A stretch of 38,368 nt of DNA from an uncultured Lachnospiraceae bacterium. GTDB lineage: Bacteria; Bacillota_A; Clostridia; Lachnospirales; Lachnospiraceae. The position numbers and the translations under genes were made by a program. The notes beneath the pieces are model-generated. The model did no database searches. It was given only the letters and a program-made list of their open reading frames with translations, and was not told the origin of the DNA. The DNA is taken from the NCBI GenBank assembly GCA_910585655.1, contig CAJUFW010000002.1, forward strand, positions 21,697 through 60,064, in the 5' to 3' direction. Of the stretch, positions 15,533 through 23,516 are shown one piece after another (position 1 is the first letter of the stretch; each line of letters begins with the position of its first letter).

Positions 15533-16501
15533 TCATCCTAACTTCTGCCCGCAATTCGGACAGAAGTTCGCTCCTCCTGTTTTGGTTCCGCAGTTCGGGC
15601 AGAAATTTGCTTTGCCGGAGGCACTTGCGCCGCCTGAATTTCCGCCTGATCCCTGGTTGTCGTTCATGTTTTGCATCATTTCTTTGGCAAGATTCATGCC
15701 CATCATCATCCCAGCCATATCAGCCGCAGCGCCGCCGCCTTGTACTTTGCCGGAGGAGATGCCGTCTGCCATAGAAACCTGCTGATAGCGTCCTACGTCG
15801 CCAATCATGCTCTGAGAAGCATTTTTGTTGATCATTGCCTGTACTTCGTCCGGATAGGTAAAGCTAATGATATGGAAGCCGGTAATGGTCATACCGGTGG
15901 AATGAATTTCCATATCCAAATCTTCTTTGATTCCTCTGGCGATATCGGAAGCATTGGCTTGGAGATTGAACATATCTTTGCCTTCTTTGCTGATCCATTT
16001 CATCAAAAGCTGATCGAGTACGGCAGAGATACGAAGCTTGACATCTTCTACCAGATAGGTTTCCTTTACCCCGGCGATTTGATCGATCAGTGCTACATAG
16101 TCGTTGACTTTAAAGGTAAAGGTACCGTTAGAACGAATCGGCATTCCGCCAGGAATCCCGGCGGCAGGAACGTTGATAGCGTTTTTTGTACCCCATTTTA
16201 CCTGGAATTCCTTGGTGTTGACAAAGAGAACTTCCGCTCGCATTCCGGAGTTAAAGCCAAATTTAAAGCCCTTGAGAGTAGAGAGAAAAGGGATGATTTG
16301 AGATTCGATATCATAGTCGCCGTCGTCCTGGAAGATGCCTTCGATTTTGCCGTTAAAAAGAAAAATCGCATCCTGTCCAGGGCGGATAATCAGTTTACTT
16401 CCCTTTTTGATTTCCTGGTTACTCCATTTCCAAAAAATACAGTCGTCGCGGAACTCTTCCCATTCGACGACGTTTGCTAATTGTTTTCCAAATAATCCCA
16501 T
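15533..16501 (-). CDS. ydjI: YdjI-like SPFH-domain protein with C-terminal zinc ribbons
   Basis: I start at MGLFGKQL (16501), the usual opening of this family. An ATG 15 bases earlier is the alternative. The 322-residue protein has an SPFH/band-7-like core (about 60-250), a Met/Gly-rich linker, and a tail of two CPNCG repeats forming zinc ribbons. It corresponds to B. subtilis YdjI (virion core protein/SPFH family), which is recruited to the membrane with YdjG-YdjH and PspA in envelope stress. It is the last gene of the four-gene operon, 46 bases after the TPM gene. The ribosome site (GGATAG) is weak. Confidence 0.88.
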   Translation of the reverse strand: MGLFGKQLANVVEWEEFRDDCIFWKWSNQEIKKGSKLIIRPGQDAIFLFNGKIEGIFQDDGDYDIESQIIPFLSTLKGFKFGFNSGMRAEVLFVNTKEFQVKWGTKNAINVPAAGIPGGMPIRSNGTFTFKVNDYVALIDQIAGVKETYLVEDVKLRISAVLDQLLMKWISKEGKDMFNLQANASDIARGIKEDLDMEIHSTGMTITGFHIISFTYPDEVQAMINKNASQSMIGDVGRYQQVSMADGISSGKVQGGGAAADMAGMMMGMNLAKEMMQNMNDNQGSGGNSGGASASGKANFCPNCGTKTGGANFCPNCGQKLG

Positions 16502-16547
16502 TGTATAACTATCCATTCTATTTCAGTAATGAAGACGCTGTTTGCGG

Positions 16548-17339
16548 CTAAAAGCTTCCACGACTCGTACTGTGAGAATGCCCGCCGCTACTGGTTCCGC
16601 CGCCACCGCTTCTGCCGCCACCGCTGCTTCCAGAGCTGGACGGACGTTTGGTACGTGTGGTAGTGGTACGAATATAGTCGTCCTGCTGCGCTAAAATATT
16701 AGAATCAGCACGGTTTAGATAGGTTTGGCTGCCTGTTGTCATGCGCCCTTTGGAATGATAGGACATAGTACCTACTACAGCAGCAGACACAGCCAGCGCT
16801 GCAAAGAGTTGGAACAAAGGGGAAAGCAGGAGAGAATCCGGGTTTAAGCTTCCCTTTAGCCGCATACATTTGGCAGCCAGTTCCGTAAAGAGGCAAAATG
16901 CCTCATAATAATGTCCTTCTGAAAGCATAGGAGTGATTTTTCCCCGGATATAATCGCCGCGGGATTGTCTTACCCTGGTTTCGGCAAGCCCATAACCTTC
17001 GATACAGACTTCTCTTGTTCCCATATCGACGATAATCATAACCGTGTCGCCGAACTTCTTATTGTAACCAAAGCCAAGTGTATCGTACATATTTTCCAGA
17101 TATACTTCACAGTCGATACTGCTGCTGCCATCGGTAGTAACAATGACAAGATCCGCCTTCCCTTTTTTTCCATATTTGGCGCATAGTTCCTCTAGCTTCT
17201 GCTCTTGCTGCTTCGTTAAAAGATCTGCTTCATCATAAACCTTCGGCAGATTGGCAGGAGCGGCATCCGCCGCTGCTATTGCTGTTCTGGTCGGAAGCAG
17301 ACAGACAAAACAAAATAAGAGCAGGAAAAATTGTTTCAT
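16548..17339 (-). CDS. ydjH: YdjH-like TPM-domain membrane protein
   Basis: The start at 17339 follows GGGAGG and overlaps the upstream stop by four bases. The 263-residue protein has a signal peptide (cut near residues 21-25, after RTAIAA) and a TPM domain (about 35-150: VYDEADLLTKQQEQKLEELC, GFGYNKKFGDTVMIIVD). One membrane helix follows (about 170-192), and the tail is Ser/Gly/His-rich and ends in SRGSF, typical of TPM proteins. In B. subtilis YdjH pairs with YdjG as a membrane anchor for the PspA-YdjI system. Confidence 0.88.
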   Translation of the reverse strand: MKQFFLLLFCFVCLLPTRTAIAAADAAPANLPKVYDEADLLTKQQEQKLEELCAKYGKKGKADLVIVTTDGSSSIDCEVYLENMYDTLGFGYNKKFGDTVMIIVDMGTREVCIEGYGLAETRVRQSRGDYIRGKITPMLSEGHYYEAFCLFTELAAKCMRLKGSLNPDSLLLSPLFQLFAALAVSAAVVGTMSYHSKGRMTTGSQTYLNRADSNILAQQDDYIRTTTTRTKRPSSSGSSGGGRSGGGGTSSGGHSHSTSRGSF

Positions 17340-18379
17340 AAAAAACCACCTCCCAACAGGAAGGTAACAAGCTGCATAGCCGCAAAGAGACCTCCGCTGA
17401 TTCCGGCAAACCAAGCGGCGATCTTTCCCTTAGAAAGAGGCGGTGTACCGACAATTTTCCCGGTCTGACCATTCATAGCGAAAGTATGCTCTGACTGCTT
17501 ATAATCATAGCAGACCATCCAGACCGGAAGCAGCGTATAATACGCCTTCTGACAGGCAGGATTGGTTTGCTTGGTATTGTAGGTGACAGTGGAATAGCCG
17601 GAAATCGAATCCCGGAGCTGCTGCTCCATATAGGCGGCGGCACGTCTTCTGGCACGGTCAAAGACCTCTTCTGCCGAATAGCTATTGCGCTCTGCCAAAA
17701 AGCCAGCCAGATAGGGCATGGAGAAGCGCTTGAGATCGTGATACTGATAAGGCTCTAGCTTATCCATCATCGCATCGTTCATTTTTTCAGAAGCATCGGC
17801 AGGAATCTTTTCGTATTGAATCCGCATCCGGCGATATACATGATAATAGCTGGTTTCCGTATATATGTATTCTCCCCTGGTATAAGTACGGACTCTGGTA
17901 GCGGTAGCGTCTGCTTCTGCAATTCCGCCGACGTCATAGAGCCAGAACGGTACATAAATACCGGTGATGTTTTTCACCCGGTTAGCTGTCATAAAGCCCT
18001 TGGGAGTCAGGAGACCATTTCTACACCATTTTTTAAAAGCTGCCATAGCCTGTTCTTTGCTGATGGAGAACGGCAACACCAAAACAGGAGCTTCTGCTCC
18101 GCTCAAACGGTCAGCCAAAACAACTCCCGCTCCACAAAAGCTGCAGGTGGTAGCTGCTGTTTCCCGATCTGTCAGGAGGACGGCTCCACAGTTTTGACAG
18201 TGATATTCCTGTAAATCCCCTACGGAATCCTCCTTAGAGGAAGTGTCCGGCTGCCGGGATGTGGTTTGGTAGTCCTCAGCCCGCATCTGATGCCCGCAGC
18301 TCTCACAGGACAACATTCCATGAACGCTGTCCCATGTCATGTCTGCGCCGCAATGAGGACATTTATAATGTATTACCAT
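17336..18379 (-). CDS. ydjG: YdjG-like protein with TFIIB-type zinc ribbons and C-terminal membrane helix
   Basis: The 347-residue protein opens with two zinc ribbons (CPHC...CESC and CQNC...CSFC, first 90 residues). The large central domain includes PVLVLPFSISKEQAMAAFKKW and GIYVPFWLYDV, and one C-terminal membrane helix lies at about 322-345. This is the YdjG layout. It lies eight bases after pspA and overlaps ydjH by four bases, so the operon is tightly coupled. Its Shine-Dalgarno (GGAAAG) is 13-14 bases from the ATG, longer than usual. Confidence 0.88.
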   Translation of the reverse strand: MVIHYKCPHCGADMTWDSVHGMLSCESCGHQMRAEDYQTTSRQPDTSSKEDSVGDLQEYHCQNCGAVLLTDRETAATTCSFCGAGVVLADRLSGAEAPVLVLPFSISKEQAMAAFKKWCRNGLLTPKGFMTANRVKNITGIYVPFWLYDVGGIAEADATATRVRTYTRGEYIYTETSYYHVYRRMRIQYEKIPADASEKMNDAMMDKLEPYQYHDLKRFSMPYLAGFLAERNSYSAEEVFDRARRRAAAYMEQQLRDSISGYSTVTYNTKQTNPACQKAYYTLLPVWMVCYDYKQSEHTFAMNGQTGKIVGTPPLSKGKIAAWFAGISGGLFAAMQLVTFLLGGGFL

Positions 18380-18387
18380 ACGGCTGC

Positions 18388-19059
18388 TTACTTTCCGAGG
18401 CTGGCTTTTAAGGCTGCCAGTTCATCGTCTACAGTAGAGGAAGCAGCATATTTAGCTTCCAAATCCTTTAAATCAGAAGATGGAGTTTTGTTTAACTCTG
18501 CCATAGCGTTTGCCTTATCCAAAGCCTGATTTGCCTTTTCTTCCATACGCTCAAAGGCGGAAATAGAACGGTTGGCATCCGATACGGAGGAGCCAAGGTT
18601 GTTGATCCGTTCCTGTGTTTTGGCAACGGCAAGCTTACCTTTGATCATCTGCTTGCGAGATTCTAGCTCGTTGATATCTGCTACTAACTTATCGTGCATT
18701 TCACGCATATGGGCGGCATTGGCAGCGGCTAAGTCATACGCCTGCTGTAAGCCGTCGAGTTTGCCGGAAAGTGATACTTTCTGCTCTAAAAACCGCTTGG
18801 CATCGGCTTCGTTGTTAGCTTCGAGCGCCTTTACGGCAAAGGTCTGCATTTTGTTAATTTCAGACTGGCATTCCTCTAAGGCGCGTTTTGCACGCTGTTC
18901 CTCTGCCATAATCGTAGCGGTTTCGGATTTTACCTTTCCCAGATCACTGTTTAAATTCCGCAGACACTGATCGATCATTTTTTCCGGATCTTCTGCCTTG
19001 TCCAGAAGTGCGTTGATGTTGCTGGACATAATGTCCTTAAATCTTGTTAAAATTCCCAT
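18388..19059 (-). CDS. pspA: PspA/IM30 family envelope-stress protein
   Basis: The 223-residue, almost fully helical protein begins MGILTRFKDIMSSNINALLDKAEDPEKMIDQ, the PspA/Vipp1 membrane-binding start. A long coiled coil and a C-terminal EAKYA...DDELAALKASLGK segment follow, as in B. subtilis YdjF. PspA assembles into ESCRT-III-like rods that stabilise damaged membranes. A GGAGG site precedes the ATG. It is the first gene of the ydjFGHI-like operon. Confidence 0.94.
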   Translation of the reverse strand: MGILTRFKDIMSSNINALLDKAEDPEKMIDQCLRNLNSDLGKVKSETATIMAEEQRAKRALEECQSEINKMQTFAVKALEANNEADAKRFLEQKVSLSGKLDGLQQAYDLAAANAAHMREMHDKLVADINELESRKQMIKGKLAVAKTQERINNLGSSVSDANRSISAFERMEEKANQALDKANAMAELNKTPSSDLKDLEAKYAASSTVDDELAALKASLGK

Positions 19060-19093
19060 ACGTGATCCTCCATTCTGGTCGTTTCATGTGTAT

Positions 19094-19150
19094 GAAGCCG
19101 TGTGGTATTTTATGCGGCTTCTGTATTCAAGAACGCCTTTAGCGTCCTTA
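19094..19150 (-). promoter_or_regulatory. Two leader hairpins upstream of pspA
   Basis: In the minus-strand leader, AAGGACGC/GCGTTCTT (19150-19130, eight pairs with one G-U, loop TAAAG) is followed by GAAGCCG/CGGCTTC (19121-19094). Neither has a T tail, so they are leader structures rather than terminators. Their role is unknown. Confidence 0.5.
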
Positions 19151-19153
19151 TCT

Positions 19154-19182
19154 AGTGTAACACTAATGAGAAAAGACTTCAA
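19154..19182 (-). promoter_or_regulatory. Promoter of the pspA-ydjGHI operon (TTGAAG-N17-TACACT)
   Basis: On the minus strand TTGAAG (19182-19177), 17 bases, TACACT (19159-19154). This is a sigma-A type promoter. I see no AAC/CGT-type ECF promoter such as the sigma-W site that drives the B. subtilis operon. Confidence 0.65.
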
Positions 19183-19249
19183 GTTAAAATGTCGTTAGAA
19201 GATGTTTCCGGTATGGTAAAAAGCAATTGTCGAATCGGTTAAAAATTGA

Positions 19250-19303
19250 TTGAGATAACCACTCTAATCTGTTAGAGTAAATATATACTCTAATGAATTA
19301 GAG
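19250..19303 (+). promoter_or_regulatory. Promoter with two BlaI-like operator dyads
   Basis: Two near-identical dyads, CTCTAATCTGTTAGAG (19262-19277) and CTCTAATGAATTAGAG (19288-19303), lie 26 bp apart centre to centre, just before the blaI-like start. A weak promoter TTGAGA (19250-19255) -N17- TAGAGT (19273-19278) overlaps the first. Paired palindromes in front of the repressor gene are typical of BlaI/MecI autoregulation, although the half-site differs from the staphylococcal one. Confidence 0.7.
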
Positions 19304-19318
19304 CGAGGAGGGATAACG

Positions 19319-19464
19319 ATGGAAACACCAAAAATTTTTGAAAGTGAGTACCGTTTTTGCCTGATTTTATGGCAGCTTTTACAAAGAACCAGAAGCTGAC
19401 AGAAAAAGAACTTGACGAAGTACAGCGTATGATCGACCGTTTTCGAGAAGGAGGGGTATCATGA
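19319..19464 (+). pseudogene. BlaI/MecI-family repressor remnant with internal deletion and frameshift
   Basis: The first frame from ATG 19319 gives a BlaI-like start (KIFESEYRFCLILWQ) but stops after 26 codons. From about 19369 another frame gives a typical BlaI C-terminus (MAAFTKNQKLTEKELDEV, then QRMIDRFREGG) ending at 19464, overlapping the M56 start by ATGA. About 75-85 residues of the winged helix and dimer region are missing relative to family length (about 125). The junction lies around TTTATGG, which could belong to either side, suggesting a microhomology deletion. A functional repressor cannot be made. Confidence 0.8.
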
Positions 19465-20555
19465 CAAAACTGTTACTATGTCTGATAAACAGAAGTATTG
19501 CGGCAGGGTGGCTGATTCTGGTCGTGCTGTTAGCTAGAGTTATGCTGCAGAAGGCGCCTAAATGGGTCAATGTCCTGCTATGGGGGATTGTAGCCGTTTG
19601 GCTGACAGGGGCGATACTTCTTTTTGCCTTTTTGAGGTTTCGTTATTGGCGGCTGTACAGACTGGTTGCGACAGCGGTTCGCTTACGAGATAACATTTTT
19701 CAAAGCGAGTACATAAGAGCCCCTTTTATTCTGGGGGTGAGAAAACCCAAAATTTATATTCCGTTTGGAATGGATAGCCAGAATATGCAGTATGTGATTT
19801 TGCATGAAAAGGCACATATCCGGCGAGGGGATCATTGCCTGAAATTAGTCGGCGCCCTGCTGTTGTCTATCTATTGGTTTCATCCTCTGGTGTGGCTTGC
19901 GTATGCGCTGCTTTGTCGGGACATAGAGCTAGCCTGTGATGAAAAGGTGATTCGGCACCTGGACAGAGCAGGGAGAGCGGAGGTCAGAACAGCGCATACA
20001 GGCTGGAATACGATTGTCCTTTATCAAAGTGAGGGGGCGGACTATCTGCTGCAATATCAGCCGACCATGTACCAGGGAATCGGGAGTTACACATGTACGA
20101 TGCTTTCTTTGGAGGGCGGCAGGGAAGTAGTGGAAAATGAATGGAGTACAGAGTTTACTCTGCCGGTACGGCAACTTACCTGGAAAATGAGAGGTTTTGC
20201 GGAACAGGTTAATTTTATGCTAAAGAACGGGACGGTTTTATTAAGCGCAGGAGAGGAAGGATGCGTGATTGAACCAAAGCCTGGAACAGAAGTAGGGCAG
20301 GTCTATCCGGTCATATTTGAGCCAAAGGAAGCTTCTTTTGAAAAAATTTCCTCTGAAGAAAAGCAAGATACTACAAAAGGATACAGAGCTTCTCTACCGT
20401 TTGAGGAACCATCGTTGACGTTTTGGCTTGCCAGTGGCGCAGGCGGCTGGTGTACAGAGTTGACCTTGTACCAGGATGGTCGTTTTGAAGGTGTTTATGA
20501 GGATGGAGAGGGGGGCTTTTCCTCGTGGATAGAGGAGAGCGACGTTGTGTCTTGA
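19461..20555 (+). pseudogene. M56-family (BlaR1/MecR1-like) sensor peptidase, internally deleted and chimeric
   Basis: The frame is open for 364 residues but looks assembled from pieces. The first membrane helix is normal (LINRSIAAGWLILVVLLARV, KAPKWV..LLWGIVA), then it jumps straight to VWLTGAILLFAF, skipping the roughly 70-residue loop and helix of intact M56 proteins. The zinc site HEKAH (115-119) and ELACDE (156-161) are intact. After about residue 172 it switches to unrelated lipoprotein-like modules (TVLYQ-type domain; LTFWLASGAGGWCTELTL), the last cut short at the stop. It could still make a protein, but no normal sensor. The start overlaps the blaI remnant. Confidence 0.65.
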
Positions 20556-20580
20556 ATGGAGAAGTGTGATATGCTATAAT
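20552..20580 (+). promoter_or_regulatory. Promoter TTGAAT-N17-TATAAT
   Basis: TTGAAT (20552-20557), 17 bases, TATAAT (20575-20580), in front of the restriction-modification remnants. The remaining bases to 20719 form a leader with no further feature I can support. Base composition turns clearly A/T-rich from here to about 22100. Confidence 0.7.
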
Positions 20581-20719
20581 TATGCTGTTGTTTTTGACAT
20601 AAGGCATTCCTGAGACAAGAGGATTTTGCAAAAGAAGCGTTGGGAAACAGGTAAGGAATGGCTTTTGATGTGATTGAAATGGTTAGTGATCAATTTGAGT
20701 GAAAGTAAAGGATAACGTT

Positions 20720-21068
20720 ATGCAGCAAATGAATGTGTTTTCTGTTATGGATCAGGATAAAACCTTTAGTGCTATATGTGACAGCTTGGAATGTGAAAAT
20801 AACTCTCCTGCATGGCCAGACAAGTTTGGGGCAGCGTTAAAAAAATGGTTAGAGGATAATCACATCCCTGCAATCAAAACTTTAAGTTTGTTTTCTGGAG
20901 CAGGTGGTTTGGATATAGGGTTTTCGGATGCTGGTTTCGATATTGTTTGTTCGGTTGAAATTGAGCGGAAATTCTGTGATACACTTGAATTGAATACTGA
21001 GAAAGGAATGCGTTTTTAAATTTCCACGTCCGACACATGGACCGGATGCTTTTCCTGGATTGACGGTT
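20720..21068 (+). pseudogene. DNA (cytosine-5) methyltransferase remnant
   Basis: From ATG 20720 (AAAGGA seven bases upstream) the frame gives an N-terminal extension and the SAM-binding motif I (TLSLFSGAGGLDIGFSDAGF) with the following acidic residue (VEIE), then stops at 21017-21019. The next frame carries FPRPTHGPDAFPGLTV, a stretch typical of the region before the target-recognition domain in Dcm-type enzymes. The catalytic PC motif, ENV motif and most of the C-terminal half are missing. It is therefore a multiply deleted, inactive cytosine-C5 methyltransferase. Confidence 0.75.
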
Positions 21069-21446
21069 GCCTGGAAGGCATTTGAACAGGAATTAATTGT
21101 AAATGCGATCAAGGCTGATTTAGTTCAGCTTAATGGATACTATCAATACCCTCCAAAGCTATTTGTGAAGGCATTCGTTTCTGATAATGTTAAGTACGCT
21201 GAGGTTTTACGTGGGGTAATGCACAATAGAGAAATTCCGGAAATAAAGGCAACACATACACTTGCGAATGAATGGAATATTTCCGACTCTGATGTAATGG
21301 ATGCAGCAGAATATTTGCGAATCTTGGGCTATGAAATCAGGAATCACGCAACGAATCCACAGATTGATGCAGATTGTTGGCTTATCCCATATGTATTTCC
21401 TACCATGACTCCGCTAAGCATTCAGCTAAGAAAAAAACTTAGATAA
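21069..21446 (+). pseudogene. C-terminal fragment of an unrecognised protein, joined to the methyltransferase remnant
   Basis: In frame with the second methyltransferase piece, about 125 residues follow (from AWKAFEQELIVNAIKADLVQ to the end at QLRKKLR). I cannot assign them to any methyltransferase motif. There is a possible winged-helix-like stretch (ATHTLANEWNISDSDVMDAA, EYLRILGYE). It has no start codon with a ribosome site of its own. It probably is the tail of a gene of the same restriction-modification locus, fused by deletion. Confidence 0.45.
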
Positions 21447-21459
21447 GAGGGGATTTATT

Positions 21460-21579
21460 ATGACAAACGATAGGAATGAAAAACATTTGGATGTTTATGA
21501 AGATAGATATGAACTGCATCAAGACGATGGAACTATCGTATATTATCAGGGATTTCAGAGTGAGGCGGCGTATTTATGA
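21460..21579 (+). CDS. Small 39-residue protein in the restriction-modification remnant
   Basis: ATG 21460 is preceded by AGAGGGG eight bases upstream. The peptide is acidic (MTNDRNEKHLDVYEDRYELH, then QDDGTIVYYQGFQSEAAYL) and I do not recognise it. Its stop overlaps the next start (ATGA), as in an operon. It may itself be truncated by the deletions around it. Confidence 0.5.
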   Translation: MTNDRNEKHLDVYEDRYELHQDDGTIVYYQGFQSEAAYL

Positions 21580-22027
21580 CTCGATCATTAGCAGAAAATT
21601 ATCCCTATTCGGTATTATACAAAGCTGAAATGCGCAGACCGTTTCATCAATGGATTGTAATTGTGGATGCAATCGAGAATAACACACTTCCTGCAGAACT
21701 GGGGCTCTGTTACTTAATTGCGTTGTTACAGAATAGGTCGGATATTTTTAAACGACATGCAGATGAGGCATGTATATTAGCAAAAAAATTTGATGGAGTG
21801 TCATTCGGTCAAATTAAGGAATTGCTTTCTTCCTTCTTTCATACAACGGACTATTCTGCTAGGGCTTTTGAGGTAACAATTCATGGATTTTATCAAGCTA
21901 TGGACGAATTATCTTTTCTCGGAGATATAGATGTAGCACCAATGTCTCAAATGCGTTCTGCAAACAAAAAGCATGGGATGCTTGGATAAACGATTTAATG
22001 GAAAGGATGTGGTCGCAGTTCCAATAG
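21576..22027 (+). pseudogene. Probable restriction endonuclease remnant
   Basis: From ATG 21576 the frame runs 137 residues to a stop at 21989, ending MSQMRSANKKHGMLG. The stretch MRSANKKHG looks like the lead-in to a nuclease catalytic region, from memory of type II enzymes associated with cytosine methylases. Right at this point the other frame continues with a plausible C-terminus (AWDAWINDLMERMWSQFQ) ending at 22027. An internal deletion with frameshift explains both. The family is not certain; the location behind a methyltransferase supports a restriction enzyme. Confidence 0.55.
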
Positions 22028-22029
22028 CT

Positions 22030-22058
22030 TTGACAAACAACAAGGAATTATATATAAT
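22030..22058 (+). promoter_or_regulatory. Perfect consensus promoter TTGACA-N17-TATAAT
   Basis: TTGACA (22030-22035), exactly 17 bases, TATAAT (22053-22058). It starts three bases after the end of the nuclease remnant and drives the MATE gene, with a leader of about 45 bases. Confidence 0.9.
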
Positions 22059-22108
22059 CAAATCATGCACGGGCTATATAAAAAGGGGAAAATACCAGGG
22101 GGAAAGAA

Positions 22109-23464
22109 ATGATAGACAAACAGAAATTTAACAAAGATCTAATCCGGCTTGCGTTCCCGATCGCTTTGCAGAGTTTGATGCTTGCATCTGTAGCGGCAGC
22201 GGACGCTCTGATGCTAGGGAAAGTGGCGCAGGACGAGATGACCGCGGTTTCTTTGGCGACGCAGATACAGTTTGTCCAGAATATGTTTCTGGGGGCGGTA
22301 ACAGGAGCGGGAGCCATTCTGGGGGCGCAGTATTGGGGTAAGAGAGATAAGCATACGTTAGAGGATATTTTTAATATGATGCTTCGATATTGCGGGGCGA
22401 TATCTGTTTTGTTCTTTTTGGCATGTGAATTGTTTCCGGAACAACTGATGCGTATTTTTACAAACGATGCTTCTCTGGCTGCGATTGGGAGCGCTTATCT
22501 GCGGATTGCAGGCTGGTCTTATCTGTTTACCGGTGTGTCGCAGTGTTATCTGACGACAATGAAGGTGACGGATCATGTAAAGCCGGGAGCAATCATCAGT
22601 TCTGTCGCAGTGTTATTAAATATTGTTTTAAATGGGATTTTGATTTTTGGGATTTTGGGAGTGCCGGGGATGCAGGCTAGAGGAGCTGCGCTGGCTACGA
22701 CGATATCCCGTATCATAGAATTGGCACTTTGTCTGCTGCTTTCGTCCCGCACTTCTTTTCTGCGTCCGGTGATGAAGCGGTTCTTAAAGCTGCCACGGCA
22801 GTTAAAAGCAGATTTTGCAAAGCAATGTCTGCCGCTTCTTGGAGGCTCCCTCTGCTGGGGGATTGGCTTTACTTCCTATACAGCCATCATGGGGCATATG
22901 GGGATGGACGCCGCCGCAGCCAATTCGATTTCTGCAGTAGTCCGTGATTTGATTTGCTGTATGTGCAACGGGATTGGCAGCGCGGCAGGGATTATGGTCG
23001 GGAACGAGTTGGGAGCGGGACGCTTGGAGGATGGAAAGGCGTATGGAATCCGGTTAAAGAATCTTTCCTATTTCATCGGTTTTCTTTCTACGGCTCTTGT
23101 TCTTGCTGCGACGCCTGTGGTGCTTCAGATGGTGACGTTGACGGATCAGGCGAGGAACTATTTGATTGGGATGATGATCATTATGGCGGTCTATATGATC
23201 GGGCGTTGTGTGAATACCGTAACGATCAATGGGGTCTTGGATGGCGGCGGGGATACGCTGTTTGATATGTACAGTCTGATTGTCTGTATGTGGCTGATCG
23301 CGATACCACTGGCTTTGGCGGGAGCCTTTGTCTTTCATTGGTCACCGCTTGCCGTCTATGCCTGTACCTGTCTGGATGAGGTCGGGAAAATCCCATGGGT
23401 GATGATTCGGTTCCGGAAATATAAATGGGTAAAGGATTTGACACGGGCGGAGATAGGAGAGTAA
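22109..23464 (+). CDS. MATE family multidrug efflux transporter
   Basis: The 451-residue protein is hydrophobic throughout with about twelve membrane helices in two similar halves. The N-terminal half begins DLIRLAFPIALQSLMLASVAAADALMLG and contains AGAILGAQYWGKRD. The second half has GIGSAAGIMVGNELGAGRLEDG, the matching family signature. MATE transporters export cationic drugs or metabolites using H+ or Na+ gradients; the substrate cannot be read from the sequence. GGGGGAAAG precedes the ATG. The Uma2 gene follows after 52 bases. Confidence 0.94.
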   Translation: MIDKQKFNKDLIRLAFPIALQSLMLASVAAADALMLGKVAQDEMTAVSLATQIQFVQNMFLGAVTGAGAILGAQYWGKRDKHTLEDIFNMMLRYCGAISVLFFLACELFPEQLMRIFTNDASLAAIGSAYLRIAGWSYLFTGVSQCYLTTMKVTDHVKPGAIISSVAVLLNIVLNGILIFGILGVPGMQARGAALATTISRIIELALCLLLSSRTSFLRPVMKRFLKLPRQLKADFAKQCLPLLGGSLCWGIGFTSYTAIMGHMGMDAAAANSISAVVRDLICCMCNGIGSAAGIMVGNELGAGRLEDGKAYGIRLKNLSYFIGFLSTALVLAATPVVLQMVTLTDQARNYLIGMMIIMAVYMIGRCVNTVTINGVLDGGGDTLFDMYSLIVCMWLIAIPLALAGAFVFHWSPLAVYACTCLDEVGKIPWVMIRFRKYKWVKDLTRAEIGE

Positions 23465-23516
23465 TTTGACTTGCCGAAGGAATAGAGAAAGAGAAAAGCA
23501 AGGGAGGTTGGTCTGG

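Noticed and set aside
15671..16480. 269-residue open frame on the plus strand
   Set aside because: It is the antisense shadow of the SPFH gene, which has clear domains and operon context.
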